A stretch of DNA of 64,000 bases from Streptomyces sp. RPA4-2 (GTDB lineage Bacteria > Actinomycetota > Actinomycetes > Streptomycetales > Streptomycetaceae): contig NZ_CP050975.2 of the NCBI RefSeq assembly GCF_012273515.2, positions 6,138,001 through 6,202,000 of the forward strand. Direction: 5' to 3'. Of the stretch, positions 25,569 to 38,722 are shown one piece after another. Position 1 is the stretch's first letter; every line of letters starts with the position of its first letter. Made by a program: the position numbers and the translations under genes. The notes below the pieces were generated by a model. The model searched no databases, was not told the DNA's origin, and saw only the letters and a program-made list of their open reading frames with translations.

Positions 25569-26936
25569 GTGCGTGAATATCTGCTGACACTCTGTGTCAC
25601 GGCCGCGGTGACGTATCTGCTGACCGGGCCGGTACGGAAGTTCGCGATCGTGGCCGGAGCCATGCCGCAGATCCGGGCACGGGACGTGCACCGGGAACCC
25701 ACACCGCGGCTCGGCGGCATCGCGATGTTCTTCGGTCTGTGCGCCGGCCTGCTGGTCGCCGACCACCTGACGAACCTCAACGCGGTCTTCTCCAACTCCA
25801 ACGAGCCGCGCGCGCTGCTCTCCGGGGCGGCGCTGATCTGGCTGATCGGCGTGCTGGACGACAAGTTCGAGATCGACGCCCTGATCAAGCTGGGCGGTCA
25901 GATGATCGCCGCGGGCGTGATGGTCATGCAGGGTCTGACGATCCTGTGGCTGCCGATCCCCGGTGTCGGCCTGGTGGCCCTCACCCAGTGGCAGGGCACG
26001 CTGCTGACGGTGGCGCTGGTGGTCATCACGATCAACGCCGTGAACTTCGTCGACGGGCTCGACGGGCTCGCCGCCGGCGTGGTGTGCATCGCCTCCGCCG
26101 CGTTCTTCCTGTACGCCTACCGCATCTGGTACAGCTACGGCATCGAGGCGGCCGCCCCGGCGACGCTGTTCGCGGCGATCCTGATGGGCATGTGCCTGGG
26201 CTTCCTGCCGCACAACATGCACCCGGCGCGGATCTTCATGGGGGACTCCGGCTCGATGCTGATCGGGCTGGTGCTTGCGGCCGGCGCGATCTCCATCACG
26301 GGGCAGATCGACCCCGACGTGATGAACCTCTTCACCGGTTCCCCGCGCAACACCGTTCACCAGACGGTGCCCGTCTTCATCCCGCTGCTGCTGCCGCTGA
26401 CGATCATCGCCATCCCGGCCGCCGACCTCGTGCTCGCCATCGTGCGGCGCACCTGGCGCGGACAGTCGCCGTTCGCCGCCGACCGCGGGCATCTGCACCA
26501 CCGACTGCTGGAGGTCGGCCACTCGCACAGCAGGGCCGTGCTGATCATGTACTTCTGGTCGGCGCTCATCGCCTTCGGCGCCCTCGCCTACTCGGTGAAC
26601 TCGGGAGCCATGTGGAGCGTGCTCGGTATCGCCGCGTTCAGCGCGGTCGGTCTCGTGCTGCTCCTGCTGCCGCGCTTCACCCCGCGCGCTCCGCGCTGGG
26701 CCGAGCACCTCGTACCGCCGCGCTACCGGCGTCGCCGGGCCGCCGCCTCGGCGCTCCCGGCCGACGGTGACGAAGAGGCGCCGGCGCAGGGCGCCGAGGC
26801 CGCGCGGGAGCGGGAGGACATCGACGACGAACAGCGTGCCCCGGTCGTTGTCGGAGTCTCAGGAGTCAACGGGGCGACGGCGATTGGCACTCGTGCGCGT
26901 GTCCTGGACCGGCCCGGGGCCGAAAGTTCACGCTGA
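25569..26936 (+). CDS. Undecaprenyl-phosphate GlcNAc-1-phosphate transferase (WecA/TagO type)
   Basis: 455 residues from the GTG at 25569 (VREYLLTLCVTAAVTYLLTGPVR), with TGGGGAAG upstream. About ten membrane helices. MraY/WecA signatures: HREPTPRLGGIAMF, the Mg-binding Asp pair in GVLDDKFEID, NAVNFVDGLDGLAAG, MGDSGSMLIG, and HLHHRLLEVGHSHS. It places a sugar-phosphate on undecaprenyl phosphate to start teichoic or other wall polymers. The C-terminal about 70 residues are cytoplasmic, charged and low-complexity. It lies immediately upstream of the ATP synthase operon region. Confidence 0.9.
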   Translation: MREYLLTLCVTAAVTYLLTGPVRKFAIVAGAMPQIRARDVHREPTPRLGGIAMFFGLCAGLLVADHLTNLNAVFSNSNEPRALLSGAALIWLIGVLDDKFEIDALIKLGGQMIAAGVMVMQGLTILWLPIPGVGLVALTQWQGTLLTVALVVITINAVNFVDGLDGLAAGVVCIASAAFFLYAYRIWYSYGIEAAAPATLFAAILMGMCLGFLPHNMHPARIFMGDSGSMLIGLVLAAGAISITGQIDPDVMNLFTGSPRNTVHQTVPVFIPLLLPLTIIAIPAADLVLAIVRRTWRGQSPFAADRGHLHHRLLEVGHSHSRAVLIMYFWSALIAFGALAYSVNSGAMWSVLGIAAFSAVGLVLLLLPRFTPRAPRWAEHLVPPRYRRRRAAASALPADGDEEAPAQGAEAAREREDIDDEQRAPVVVGVSGVNGATAIGTRARVLDRPGAESSR

Positions 26937-27081
26937 CGCAAAGTAAGAATTTTGCAAGAGCCGCCAGTGGCAAACCGCTGCAATACCAGACAAGTTGCCC
27001 GTTATTTTGCACAGACGCGCAGGTTCACTCTCATGTGTGACAGCGAGCACACCATCTAGGTAAAGACCGCATCAAATAGTT

Positions 27082-27097
27082 TGTGATACGGTTCACG
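27082..27097 (+). promoter_or_regulatory. Putative Rex operator upstream of the atp operon
   Basis: TGTGATACGGTTCACG matches the Streptomyces Rex operator TGTGAAC-N3-TTCACA at TGTGA and TTCAC. It lies 125 bp before atpI in an AT-richer region (26937-27100). Rex is the NADH/NAD+ sensor that represses respiratory genes when NADH is low; the atp operon is a reported member of its regulon, as I recall. Confidence 0.6.
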
Positions 27098-27221
27098 AGA
27101 ACCCGGGGTGGAGCCGAAGGACCGTCGTGAGACGGCCCCTTGGCGTGAGGATCTCTCTCGACCCGGGACTACGCTCGTCCATGACGACACCCTGCCCCCC
27201 TTAGCAAGCGGAGTTGCCGCC

Positions 27222-27659
27222 ATGCCGTCCAATGACGCCCGGATTCTCCTTCAGGCCGCCGTGCCCACAGCTGCCGTCGGCGCGATCGCCGCCGTGGTCA
27301 GCGGTGTGGTCGCGGGTGGCAAGGGAGCGCTCGGGGCGGTCGTCGCGACGCTGGTCGTGATCCTGTTCATGGGCATCGGGCTCTACGTTCTGCAGCGCAC
27401 CGCCAAAACGCTTCCGCACCTGTTCCAGGCGATGGGACTGCTGCTCTACACGGCGCAGATTCTTCTGCTGTTCATCTTCGTCGCCGCGTTCAAGAACACG
27501 ACGCTGTTCAACCCCAAAGCCTTCGCGATCACCCTGGTCGCCACCACGCTCGCGTGGATCGGCGCACAGGCGCGTGCCCACATGAACGCCAAGATCCTTT
27601 ACGTCGAACCCGACTCCGCGAAGGGCGACAAGCCCGAAAAATCGGAGCACTCGTCGTGA
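27222..27659 (+). CDS. atpI: ATP synthase protein I
   Basis: 145 residues from the ATG at 27222 (MPSNDARILLQAA). The frame continues upstream, but that part would run through the operator and promoter. Four hydrophobic segments (about 8-28, 38-57, 65-88, 97-115) with a charged C-terminal tail. AtpI is an assembly factor for the c-ring and is first in the operon, 226 bp before atpB. Confidence 0.85.
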   Translation: MPSNDARILLQAAVPTAAVGAIAAVVSGVVAGGKGALGAVVATLVVILFMGIGLYVLQRTAKTLPHLFQAMGLLLYTAQILLLFIFVAAFKNTTLFNPKAFAITLVATTLAWIGAQARAHMNAKILYVEPDSAKGDKPEKSEHSS

Positions 27660-27884
27660 GGGGTAGGGCCGGGATAAGTGCCTGTAGGAGATCCTGCTAT
27701 CGTCCGGTGCCAACTGCGGCATCGCGGGCGCGGGCATCTGAGCTGACGCCTGCTCAATCGCGAGGCTTGATGCCCCACAGCCGCCCTCCCATCCGTAACA
27801 CCAGTCCAGTGCCGAACCGCGGCTGCGCGCCGCGCCGACACAACGAGGTTGCCGTACCTATGCGCCACGCTGAAGGAGCCCGCG

Positions 27885-28706
27885 GTGAGTGCTGACCCGA
27901 CGCAGGTGCTCGCCTTCGAGACCGACTGCCACATCTTCGACGGCTGTGGCTTCCCGGCTCCCGGCCTGCACTCGTTCCTGTTCAAGCCCCTCTTGGGCGA
28001 CGGGGACAGCAACTTGTACTTCAACAAGACGATGCTGCTGGCGCTGCTCGGCTCGATCATCATCGTCGGCTTCTTCTGGGCGGCCTTCCGCAAGCCGAAG
28101 GTCGTCCCGGGCAAGCTCCAGATGGTCGCCGAGACGGGTTACGACTTCGTCCGGCGCGGCATCGTCTACGAGACCATCGGCAAGAAGGAAGGCGAGAAGT
28201 ACGTACCGCTCGTCGTCTCGCTCTTCTTCTTCGTCTGGATGATGAACCTCTGGTCGATCGTGCCGGTCGCCCAGTTCCCGGTCACCGCGATCATCTCGTA
28301 CCCCGTGGTGCTCGCCCTGATCGTCTACGTCCTGTGGGTGTCGCTGACCTTCAAGCGTCATGGCTTCGTCGGCGCCCTCAAGAACTTCACGGGATACGAC
28401 AAGTCGCTCGGCCCCGTGCTGCCGCTGGCCATGCTCATCGAGTTCTTCTCGAACCTGATCGTCCGGCCCTTCACGCACGCGGTCCGACTCTTCGCGAACA
28501 TGTTCGCCGGCCACACCCTGCTGCTGCTGTTCACGATCGCCAGCTGGTACCTGCTGAACGGCATCGGGATCGCCTACGCGGGCGTCTCGTTCATCATGGT
28601 GATCGTCATGACGGCCTTCGAGCTGTTCATCCAGGCCCTGCAGGCGTATGTGTTCGTGCTGCTGACCTGCTCCTTCATCCAGGGCGCGCTGGCCGAGCAC
28701 CACTGA
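27885..28706 (+). CDS. atpB: ATP synthase F0 subunit a
   Basis: 273 residues from the GTG at 27885, with GAAGGAG 6 nt before. The frame from 27849 has a weaker site. Five or six membrane helices. The proton-pathway arginine is in THAVRLFANMFAGH (about residue 202), and FELFIQALQAYVFVLL is the conserved last helix. It forms the half-channels facing the c-ring. Normal actinobacterial length. Confidence 0.95.
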   Translation: MSADPTQVLAFETDCHIFDGCGFPAPGLHSFLFKPLLGDGDSNLYFNKTMLLALLGSIIIVGFFWAAFRKPKVVPGKLQMVAETGYDFVRRGIVYETIGKKEGEKYVPLVVSLFFFVWMMNLWSIVPVAQFPVTAIISYPVVLALIVYVLWVSLTFKRHGFVGALKNFTGYDKSLGPVLPLAMLIEFFSNLIVRPFTHAVRLFANMFAGHTLLLLFTIASWYLLNGIGIAYAGVSFIMVIVMTAFELFIQALQAYVFVLLTCSFIQGALAEHH

Positions 28707-28761
28707 GCGCCCGCTTCTCGACCCCGCAGTCGTCCGGTGGCCAACCCCCACCGGTCCGTAA

Positions 28762-29010
<249 letters not shown>

Positions 29011-29050
29011 CGTCGGATCGACGACAGCCCACTAGACGAAAGGCACTGAT

Positions 29051-29602
29051 ATGAGCCAGCTGCTCATTCTGGCGGCCGAGCAGGAGAACCCGCTCGTCCC
29101 GCCGATCCCTGAGCTTGTCATCGGCCTGATCGCCTTCGTCATCGTCTTCGGCTTCCTCGCCAAGAAGCTTCTCCCGAACATCAACAAGGTTCTGGACGAG
29201 CGTCGCGAGGCCATCGAGGGCGGTATCGAGAAGGCCGAGGCCGCTCAGACCGAGGCCCAGAGCGTGCTGGAGCAGTACAAGGCCCAGCTCGCCGAAGCCC
29301 GGCACGAGGCCGCGCGGCTGCGCCAGGAGGCGCAGGAGCAGGGCGCCACGCTCATCGCCGAGATGCGCGCGGAAGGCCAGCGGCAGCGTGAGGAGATCAT
29401 CGCCGCCGGCCACTCGCAGATCGAGGCCGACCGCAAGGCCGCTTCGCAGGCGCTGCGCCAGGACGTGGGCAAGCTCGCCACCGACCTGGCCGGCAAGCTC
29501 GTCGGTGAGTCCCTCGAGGACCACGCCCGGCAGAGCCGTGTCATCGACCGCTTCCTCGACGGACTCGATGAGGCCGCCACGAAGGCCGAGGCGACTCGAT
29601 GA
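29051..29602 (+). CDS. atpF: ATP synthase F0 subunit b
   Basis: 183 residues. One N-terminal membrane helix (about 22-42: LVIGLIAFVIVFGFLA), then a long charged coiled coil forming the peripheral stalk (EKAEAAQTEAQSVLEQYKAQL and onward). Its TGA overlaps the atpH ATG (ATGA at 29599-29602), implying coupled translation. Confidence 0.95.
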   Translation: MSQLLILAAEQENPLVPPIPELVIGLIAFVIVFGFLAKKLLPNINKVLDERREAIEGGIEKAEAAQTEAQSVLEQYKAQLAEARHEAARLRQEAQEQGATLIAEMRAEGQRQREEIIAAGHSQIEADRKAASQALRQDVGKLATDLAGKLVGESLEDHARQSRVIDRFLDGLDEAATKAEATR

Positions 29603-30420
29603 CAGCGCACGGAGCGAGCCGCGAGGCGTTCGCTGCAGCCCGTGAGCGTCTCGACGCGCTGACGGACTCGACGTCCGTGGACGCGGCCCGGCTCGGCGAC
29701 GAGCTGGCCGCCGTCACCGCCCTGCTCGACCGCGAGGTGTCCCTGCGTCGGGTCCTGACCGACCCGGCGCAGCCCGGTGAGGCCAAGGCCGAGCTGGCCC
29801 AGCGCCTGCTGGGCGGCCAGGTCGGCGGCCCGGCCGCGGACCTGGTGGCCGGTCTGGTGCGCTCGCGCTGGTCGCAGTCGCGCAACCTGGTGGACACGCT
29901 GGAGGAGCTGGCGAACATCGCCGACCTCACGGCCGCCCAGCGGGCGAACACGCTCGACGACGTCGAGGACGAGCTGTTCCGGTTCGGCCGGATCGTCTCC
30001 TCGAACACCGAGCTGCGTGCCGCGCTGACCGACCGCGCCGCTTCGAAGGCGGCCAAGAGCGAGCTGCTGCGCAGCCTGCTCGGCGGCCGTGCCAACGTGA
30101 CCACCGAGCGTCTGGTGACGCGCCTTGTGACCGCGCCGCGTGGACGTAGCCTGGAGGCGGGACTCGAGTCCCTGTCCAAGCTCGCCGCCGAGCGCCGGGA
30201 CCGCATGGTCGCCGTCGTCACCTCGGCGGTCCCGCTGAGCGACGGCCAGAAGCAGCGCCTCGGCGCCGCTCTGGCGAAGCTCTACGGCCGCTCGATGCAC
30301 CTCAACCTCGACGTGGACCCCGAGGTCCTCGGCGGGATCCGGGTGCAGGTCGGTGACGAGGTCATCAACGGCGCCATCGCGGACCGGCTCGACGACGCCG
30401 GCCGCCGCATGGCCGGCTAG
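29599..30420 (+). CDS. atpH: ATP synthase F1 subunit delta
   Basis: 273 residues, longer than the enterobacterial 177 but normal for actinobacteria, which carry an extra helical N-terminal part. The C-terminal half has the delta signature: VTSAVPLSDGQKQRLGAAL and DPEVLGGIRVQVGDEVING. It links the b stalk to the top of the alpha3beta3 head. Confidence 0.94.
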   Translation: MTAHGASREAFAAARERLDALTDSTSVDAARLGDELAAVTALLDREVSLRRVLTDPAQPGEAKAELAQRLLGGQVGGPAADLVAGLVRSRWSQSRNLVDTLEELANIADLTAAQRANTLDDVEDELFRFGRIVSSNTELRAALTDRAASKAAKSELLRSLLGGRANVTTERLVTRLVTAPRGRSLEAGLESLSKLAAERRDRMVAVVTSAVPLSDGQKQRLGAALAKLYGRSMHLNLDVDPEVLGGIRVQVGDEVINGAIADRLDDAGRRMAG

Positions 30421-30545
30421 CAGCAACTCAATACGCGTAACACGTTGTACCTACGGCCCTGGTTGGGCCGTGCAGAGGATTCCTGGGGGCTGACCCCAGA
30501 CCCCCAAGAACACTTCGGGCCCAACAAGGAGAGCAGGGAACCCAG

Positions 30546-32135
30546 ATGGCGGAGCTCACGATCCGGCCGGAGGAGATCCGGGACGCGCTGGAGAACTTTG
30601 TCCAGTCGTACCAGCCGGACGCGGCCTCGCGCGAGGAGGTCGGTACGGTCACCGTCGCCGGCGACGGTATTGCCAAGATCGAGGGTCTTCCCTCGGCGAT
30701 GGCGAACGAGCTGCTGAAGTTCGAGGACGGGACCCTCGGTCTCGCGCTGAACCTGGAAGAGCGCGAGATCGGTGCGGTCGTCCTCGGCGAGTTCAGCGGC
30801 ATCGAGGAGGGCCAGCCGGTGCACCGCACCGGTGAGGTGCTGTCCGTCGCCGTGGGCGAGGGCTACCTCGGCCGCGTCGTCGACCCGCTCGGCAACCCGA
30901 TCGACGGCCTCGGCGAGATCGAGACGTCCGGCCGCCGCGCCCTCGAGCTGCAGGCCCCGGGCGTCATGGTCCGCAAGTCGGTGCACGAGCCGATGGAGAC
31001 CGGCTACAAGGCCGTCGACGCGATGACCCCGGTCGGCCGCGGCCAGCGTCAGCTGATCATCGGTGACCGTCAGACCGGCAAGACCGCGCTGGCCGTCGAC
31101 ACGATCATCAACCAGCGCGACAACTGGCGCTCGGGCGACCCGAAGAAGCAGGTCCGCTGCATCTACGTCGCCATCGGTCAGAAGGGCTCCACCATCGCCT
31201 CCGTGCGAGGTGCCCTGGAAGAGGCCGGCGCGCTCGAGTACACGACCATCGTCGCCGCCCCGGCGTCCGACCCGGCCGGCTTCAAGTACCTGGCGCCGTA
31301 CACCGGTTCGGCCATCGGCCAGCACTGGATGTACGACGGCAAGCACGTCCTCATCATCTTCGACGACCTCTCGAAGCAGGCCGACGCCTACCGCGCCGTG
31401 TCCCTGCTGCTGCGCCGTCCGCCGGGGCGCGAGGCCTACCCCGGTGACGTCTTCTACCTGCACTCCCGTCTGCTGGAGCGCTGCGCGAAGCTCTCCGACG
31501 ACATGGGCGCCGGTTCGATGACGGGTCTGCCGATCGTCGAGACCAAGGCGAACGACGTGTCGGCGTTCATCCCGACCAACGTCATCTCCATCACCGACGG
31601 CCAGTGCTTCCTGGAGTCCGACCTGTTCAACGCCGGCCAGCGTCCGGCCCTGAACGTCGGTATCTCGGTCTCCCGCGTCGGTGGCTCCGCCCAGCACAAG
31701 GCGATGAAGCAGGTCTCCGGCCGGCTCCGTCTCGACCTCGCCCAGTACCGTGAGCTGGAGGCGTTCGCCGCCTTCGGTTCCGACCTGGACGCCGCGTCGA
31801 AGTCGCAGCTGGAGCGCGGTCAGCGACTGGTCGAGCTGCTCAAGCAGTCTCAGTACCAGCCGATGCCGACCGAGGACCAGGTCGTCTCCGTCTGGGCCGG
31901 TACCACCGGCAAGATGGACGACGTACCGGTCTCCGACGTCCGCCGCTTCGAGAAGGAGCTCCTGGAGTTCCTGCACCGCAAGGAGCAGGGCCTCATGACC
32001 TCCATCAAGGAGGGCGGCAAGATGTCGGACGATACCCTCACCGCCGTCGCCGACGCCATTGCGGACTTCAAGAAGCAGTTCGAGACCTCGGACGGGAAGC
32101 TTCTCGGCGAGGACGCTCCGGCCGCCGCCAAGTGA
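30546..32135 (+). CDS. atpA: ATP synthase F1 subunit alpha
   Basis: 529 residues. Walker A GDRQTGKT at residues 173-180, with the Gln typical of the non-catalytic alpha site. [11 protein letters not shown] is Walker B and its neighbour. The arginine finger lies in [11 protein letters not shown] 125-bp gap before it holds a GGGGG/CCCCC hairpin (about 30486-30515) and a strong AAGGAGAGCAGGGA region. No anomalies. Confidence 0.97.
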   Translation: MAELTIRPEEIRDALENFVQSYQPDAASREEVGTVTVAGDGIAKIEGLPSAMANELLKFEDGTLGLALNLEEREIGAVVLGEFSGIEEGQPVHRTGEVLSVAVGEGYLGRVVDPLGNPIDGLGEIETSGRRALELQAPGVMVRKSVHEPMETGYKAVDAMTPVGRGQRQLIIGDRQTGKTALAVDTIINQRDNWRSGDPKKQVRCIYVAIGQKGSTIASVRGALEEAGALEYTTIVAAPASDPAGFKYLAPYTGSAIGQHWMYDGKHVLIIFDDLSKQADAYRAVSLLLRRPPGREAYPGDVFYLHSRLLERCAKLSDDMGAGSMTGLPIVETKANDVSAFIPTNVISITDGQCFLESDLFNAGQRPALNVGISVSRVGGSAQHKAMKQVSGRLRLDLAQYRELEAFAAFGSDLDAASKSQLERGQRLVELLKQSQYQPMPTEDQVVSVWAGTTGKMDDVPVSDVRRFEKELLEFLHRKEQGLMTSIKEGGKMSDDTLTAVADAIADFKKQFETSDGKLLGEDAPAAAK

Positions 32136-32156
32136 CGTAAGGAAGGGACCTGACTC

Positions 32157-34510
<2,354 letters not shown>

Positions 34511-34640
34511 ACCTCGTGTTCATGAGTGAGGGGGGCGGGGCCGCACCTCGCGGGGTGCGTCCCGTCCCTCTCCTCACGCCCATTAGACTTTGACCCAACA
34601 CCCGGCGGCAACGGCCGGGTGGTGACCCGAGGAGCCCACC

Positions 34641-35015
34641 TTGGCTGCTGAGCTGCATGTCGAGCTCGTCGCCGCGGACCGCAGTGTCTGGTCCGGCGAG
34701 GCCACCCTGGTCGTCGCGCGTACCACGTCCGGCGACATCGGCGTCATGCCCGGTCACCAGCCGCTTCTCGGTGTGCTGGAGTCGGGCCCGGTGACCATCC
34801 GTACGAGTGATGGTGGAACGGTCGTCGCCGCGGTGCACGGCGGTTTCATCTCGTTCGCGGACAACAAGCTGTCGCTGCTGGCCGAGATCGCCGAGCTGTC
34901 GGACGAGATCGACGTCCAGCGCGTGGAGCGGGAGCTCGAGCGCGCCAAGGCGGAGGGCGATGCCTCCGCCGAGCGTCGGGCGGATGTCCGACTCCGGGCG
35001 GTGTCGGCGCGCTGA
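34641..35015 (+). CDS. atpC: ATP synthase F1 subunit epsilon
   Basis: 124 residues, TTG start with CGAGGAG upstream. N-terminal beta-sandwich (LHVELVAADRSVWSGEATLVVARTTSGDIGVMPGH) and C-terminal helical hairpin. It inhibits ATP hydrolysis and couples rotor parts. It is separated from atpD by 130 bp containing GC-rich hairpin sequence. Last gene of the operon. Confidence 0.94.
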   Translation: MAAELHVELVAADRSVWSGEATLVVARTTSGDIGVMPGHQPLLGVLESGPVTIRTSDGGTVVAAVHGGFISFADNKLSLLAEIAELSDEIDVQRVERELERAKAEGDASAERRADVRLRAVSAR

Positions 35016-35070
35016 TCCGGGGGCACCTCCCAGACCCTTAGGGTACTGGGGGAGTGCCGAGTGATGCTTT

Positions 35071-35139
35071 GCCTCAGCCGCGGCTGGGACCGGATGATTC
35101 CGGCCCCGGCCGCGGCTGAGGCGAATGCGGAGGTTTTTT
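35071..35139 (+). terminator. Intrinsic terminator of the atp operon
   Basis: 14-bp perfect outer stem (35071-35084 with 35109-35122) with additional inner pairing (ACCGG with CCGG). About 11 bases later there is a run of six T (35134-35139). It lies 56 bp after atpC. The gene at 35177 lies just beyond, so it is partly insulated from the operon. Confidence 0.8.
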
Positions 35140-35176
35140 CTTTTCCGTTACCTAGGAGACGAGGAGGTCGGTGTCG

Positions 35177-35623
35177 ATGGTCCTCGCTCTGACTGTGTGC
35201 GGATTGGTAGTGGCTCTCGTGGTGGTGGGGCTGTTCGTCTTCGGCCTCCGCCGCCGGCTCATCCAGCGTTCCGGCGGCACGTTCGACTGCAGCCTGCGCT
35301 GGGACGTGCCCGAGAAGAGCGACACCAGTGGCAAGGGCTGGGGCTACGGCGTCGCCCGCTACAACGGTGACCGCATCGAGTGGTACCGGGTCTTCTCGTA
35401 CTCCCCCCGCCCGCGCCGTGTGCTGGAGCGCTCGGCGATCGAGGTGGCCGGCCGGCGTGCCCCGGACGGTGAGGAGGAGCTCGCGCTGCTCTCCGACGCG
35501 ATCATCCTGGCCTGTGTCCACCGGGGCACGCGGCTGGAACTGGCGATGAGCGAGGACGCGCTGACCGGGTTCCTCGCGTGGCTGGAGGCGGCCCCGCCCG
35601 GACAGCGTGTGAACGTCGCCTGA
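35177..35623 (+). CDS. DUF2550 family membrane-anchored protein
   Basis: 148 residues from the ATG at 35177, with GAGGAGG 9 nt upstream. A GTG at 35171 would add two residues but is too close. One N-terminal membrane helix (LALTVCGLVVALVVVGLFVFGLRR), then a soluble domain beginning RSGGTFDCSLRWD and containing GWGYGVARYNGDRIEWYRVFSYS. The family is common downstream of actinobacterial atp operons and its function is unknown; a link to ATP synthase is only positional. Confidence 0.85.
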   Translation: MVLALTVCGLVVALVVVGLFVFGLRRRLIQRSGGTFDCSLRWDVPEKSDTSGKGWGYGVARYNGDRIEWYRVFSYSPRPRRVLERSAIEVAGRRAPDGEEELALLSDAIILACVHRGTRLELAMSEDALTGFLAWLEAAPPGQRVNVA

Positions 35624-35656
35624 CCCTCGCCCGTCGGTGCCCGTGAACCGGGAAGA

Positions 35657-35692
35657 CCGCCGCGGACGGACCCGGAGGTCCGCCCGCGGCGG
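35657..35692. terminator. Bidirectional terminator between DUF2550 and chitinase
   Basis: 16-bp stem with one mismatch (35657-35672 with 35677-35692) and a CGGA loop. It lies 34 bp after one stop codon and 21 bp before the other stop of this convergent gene pair. Confidence 0.7.
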
Positions 35693-35712
35693 CTGTGCGG
35701 GGTGGTGCGGGG

Positions 35713-37551
<1,839 letters not shown>

Positions 37552-37600
37552 GATGCCTCTCCTCGGGGGTGTCGTGGGCATGACTGAGCGCAGTGCGGTG

Positions 37601-37642
37601 AGAATAGAAAGGTCTGGACCATAGGTCAATAGGTCTGGACCA
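37601..37642 (-). promoter_or_regulatory. Chitinase promoter with paired DasR-type 12-bp repeats
   Basis: On the minus strand TGGTCCAGACCT occurs twice (plus-strand positions 37631-37642 and 37610-37621). Between the copies lies TTGACC (37624-37629), a -35 box, and 17 bp further TATTCT (37601-37606), a -10 box. The repeats match the direct repeats known from the S. plicatus chi63 promoter and the DasR operator TGGTCTAGACCA. DasR represses until glucosamine-phosphate signals chitin; the repeats also mediate glucose repression. Confidence 0.88.
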
Positions 37643-37743
37643 GTGAACGCAGCACTGTGCCGAGGCCTCAACTCCCCAGCAAGAACGGCGGCTTGGGCCC
37701 GGCGATCAGCCGCCGGGCCCGGACGCTCCCGGGCCGCTGCGGG

Positions 37744-38316
37744 TCAGCGCTCCCCGCCGGGCACCCACAGGACGTCGCCGGTCGCCTTGTTCGCCGTCCG
37801 CGCCAGGATGAAGAGCAGGTCCGAGAGGCGGTTGAGATAGGTGGCGGTCAGCGGGTTCATGAGCTCGCCGTGCACCTCGAGAGCGGCCCACGTCGAGCGC
37901 TCGGCCCGCCGCACCACCGTGCACGCCTGGTGCAGCAGCGCCGCGCCGGGTGTGCCGCCGGGCAGGATGAAGGAGCGCAGCTTCTCCAGTTCGTCGTTGA
38001 AGCGGTCGCAGTCCGCCTCCAGCCGGTCGATGTAGAACTGCTCGACGCGCAGGGGCGGGTACGCGGGGTTCTCGGCCACGGGGGTCGACAGGTCGGCCCC
38101 CACGTCGAACAGGTCGTTCTGCACACGGGTGAGGACGGTGACGACGTCCTCGTCGAGCCCGCCGAGCGTGATCGCCGTACCGAGCACCGCGTTCGCCTCG
38201 TTGGCGTCCGCGTACGCCGAGATCCGCAGATCGGTCTTGGAGACCCGGCTCATGTCCCCGAGGGCGGTGCTGCCCTGGTCGCCGGTCCTGGTGTAGATGC
38301 GCGTCAGATTGACCAT
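37744..38316 (-). CDS. Cob(I)alamin adenosyltransferase, PduO type
   Basis: 190 residues from the ATG at 38316 (MVNLTRIYTRTGDQG). It transfers the adenosyl group of ATP to cob(I)alamin. Signatures: TRTGDQGSTALG at the N-terminus, DLFDVGADLSTP, and C-terminal YLNRLSDLLFILAR. Its product serves methylmalonyl-CoA mutase, whose partner proteins MeaB and epimerase are encoded at 59627 and 57780. It reads towards chiC and has its own upstream region. Confidence 0.94.
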   Translation of the reverse strand: MVNLTRIYTRTGDQGSTALGDMSRVSKTDLRISAYADANEANAVLGTAITLGGLDEDVVTVLTRVQNDLFDVGADLSTPVAENPAYPPLRVEQFYIDRLEADCDRFNDELEKLRSFILPGGTPGAALLHQACTVVRRAERSTWAALEVHGELMNPLTATYLNRLSDLLFILARTANKATGDVLWVPGGER

Positions 38317-38722
38317 GGGGTCAGCGTAGTTACGCCCCGGCCTTCCGGTGCGCACGTGTGCCCACCGTCACGGCGGGCGCCGCGGGGACGGCGGCGACCG
38401 CGGCGCCGTACGGCCCGTGACCGGTGCGCGGACGCCCGCGCACCGGTCTCCCCCGTGTCCACCGGACGGCGCAGCGGCATGCGGGGCCCGGCCGCAATCC
38501 GGACGAAGTGTCACGCGAGGCGGTCGTCCTCCCCGGCCGGACGCAGGACCTGTTGGGCGAGAAGGCGCTCAACTACGGGGTACGCGACGCGGGGTGAGCC
38601 ATCCGGTGTGATGTCCGTCAGATGAGACGTGACGCGCATTACTTACCGGTCACAGGGGCCCTCACGAGCGCTAGTGTCCGCCCGAGAGGCAGACATATAC
38701 AGCGCGTCAGGGGAGTCGCACA
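38317..38722. other. Intergenic region with no supported gene
   Basis: 406 bp between divergent genes. Short frames on both strands are Arg/Pro-rich and lack ribosome-binding sites. A stretch ending at a TGA near 38595 can be read as DEVSREAVVLPGRTQDLLGE and a few more residues. It looks protein-like and has no start, so it may be a relic. The hbd promoter should lie near 38630-38700. Confidence 0.4.

Noticed and set aside
38330..38611. Short frames on both strands (about 80 codons) between the adenosyltransferase and hbd genes
   Set aside because: Arg/Pro/Gly-rich translations typical of non-coding high-GC DNA, no ribosome-binding site.
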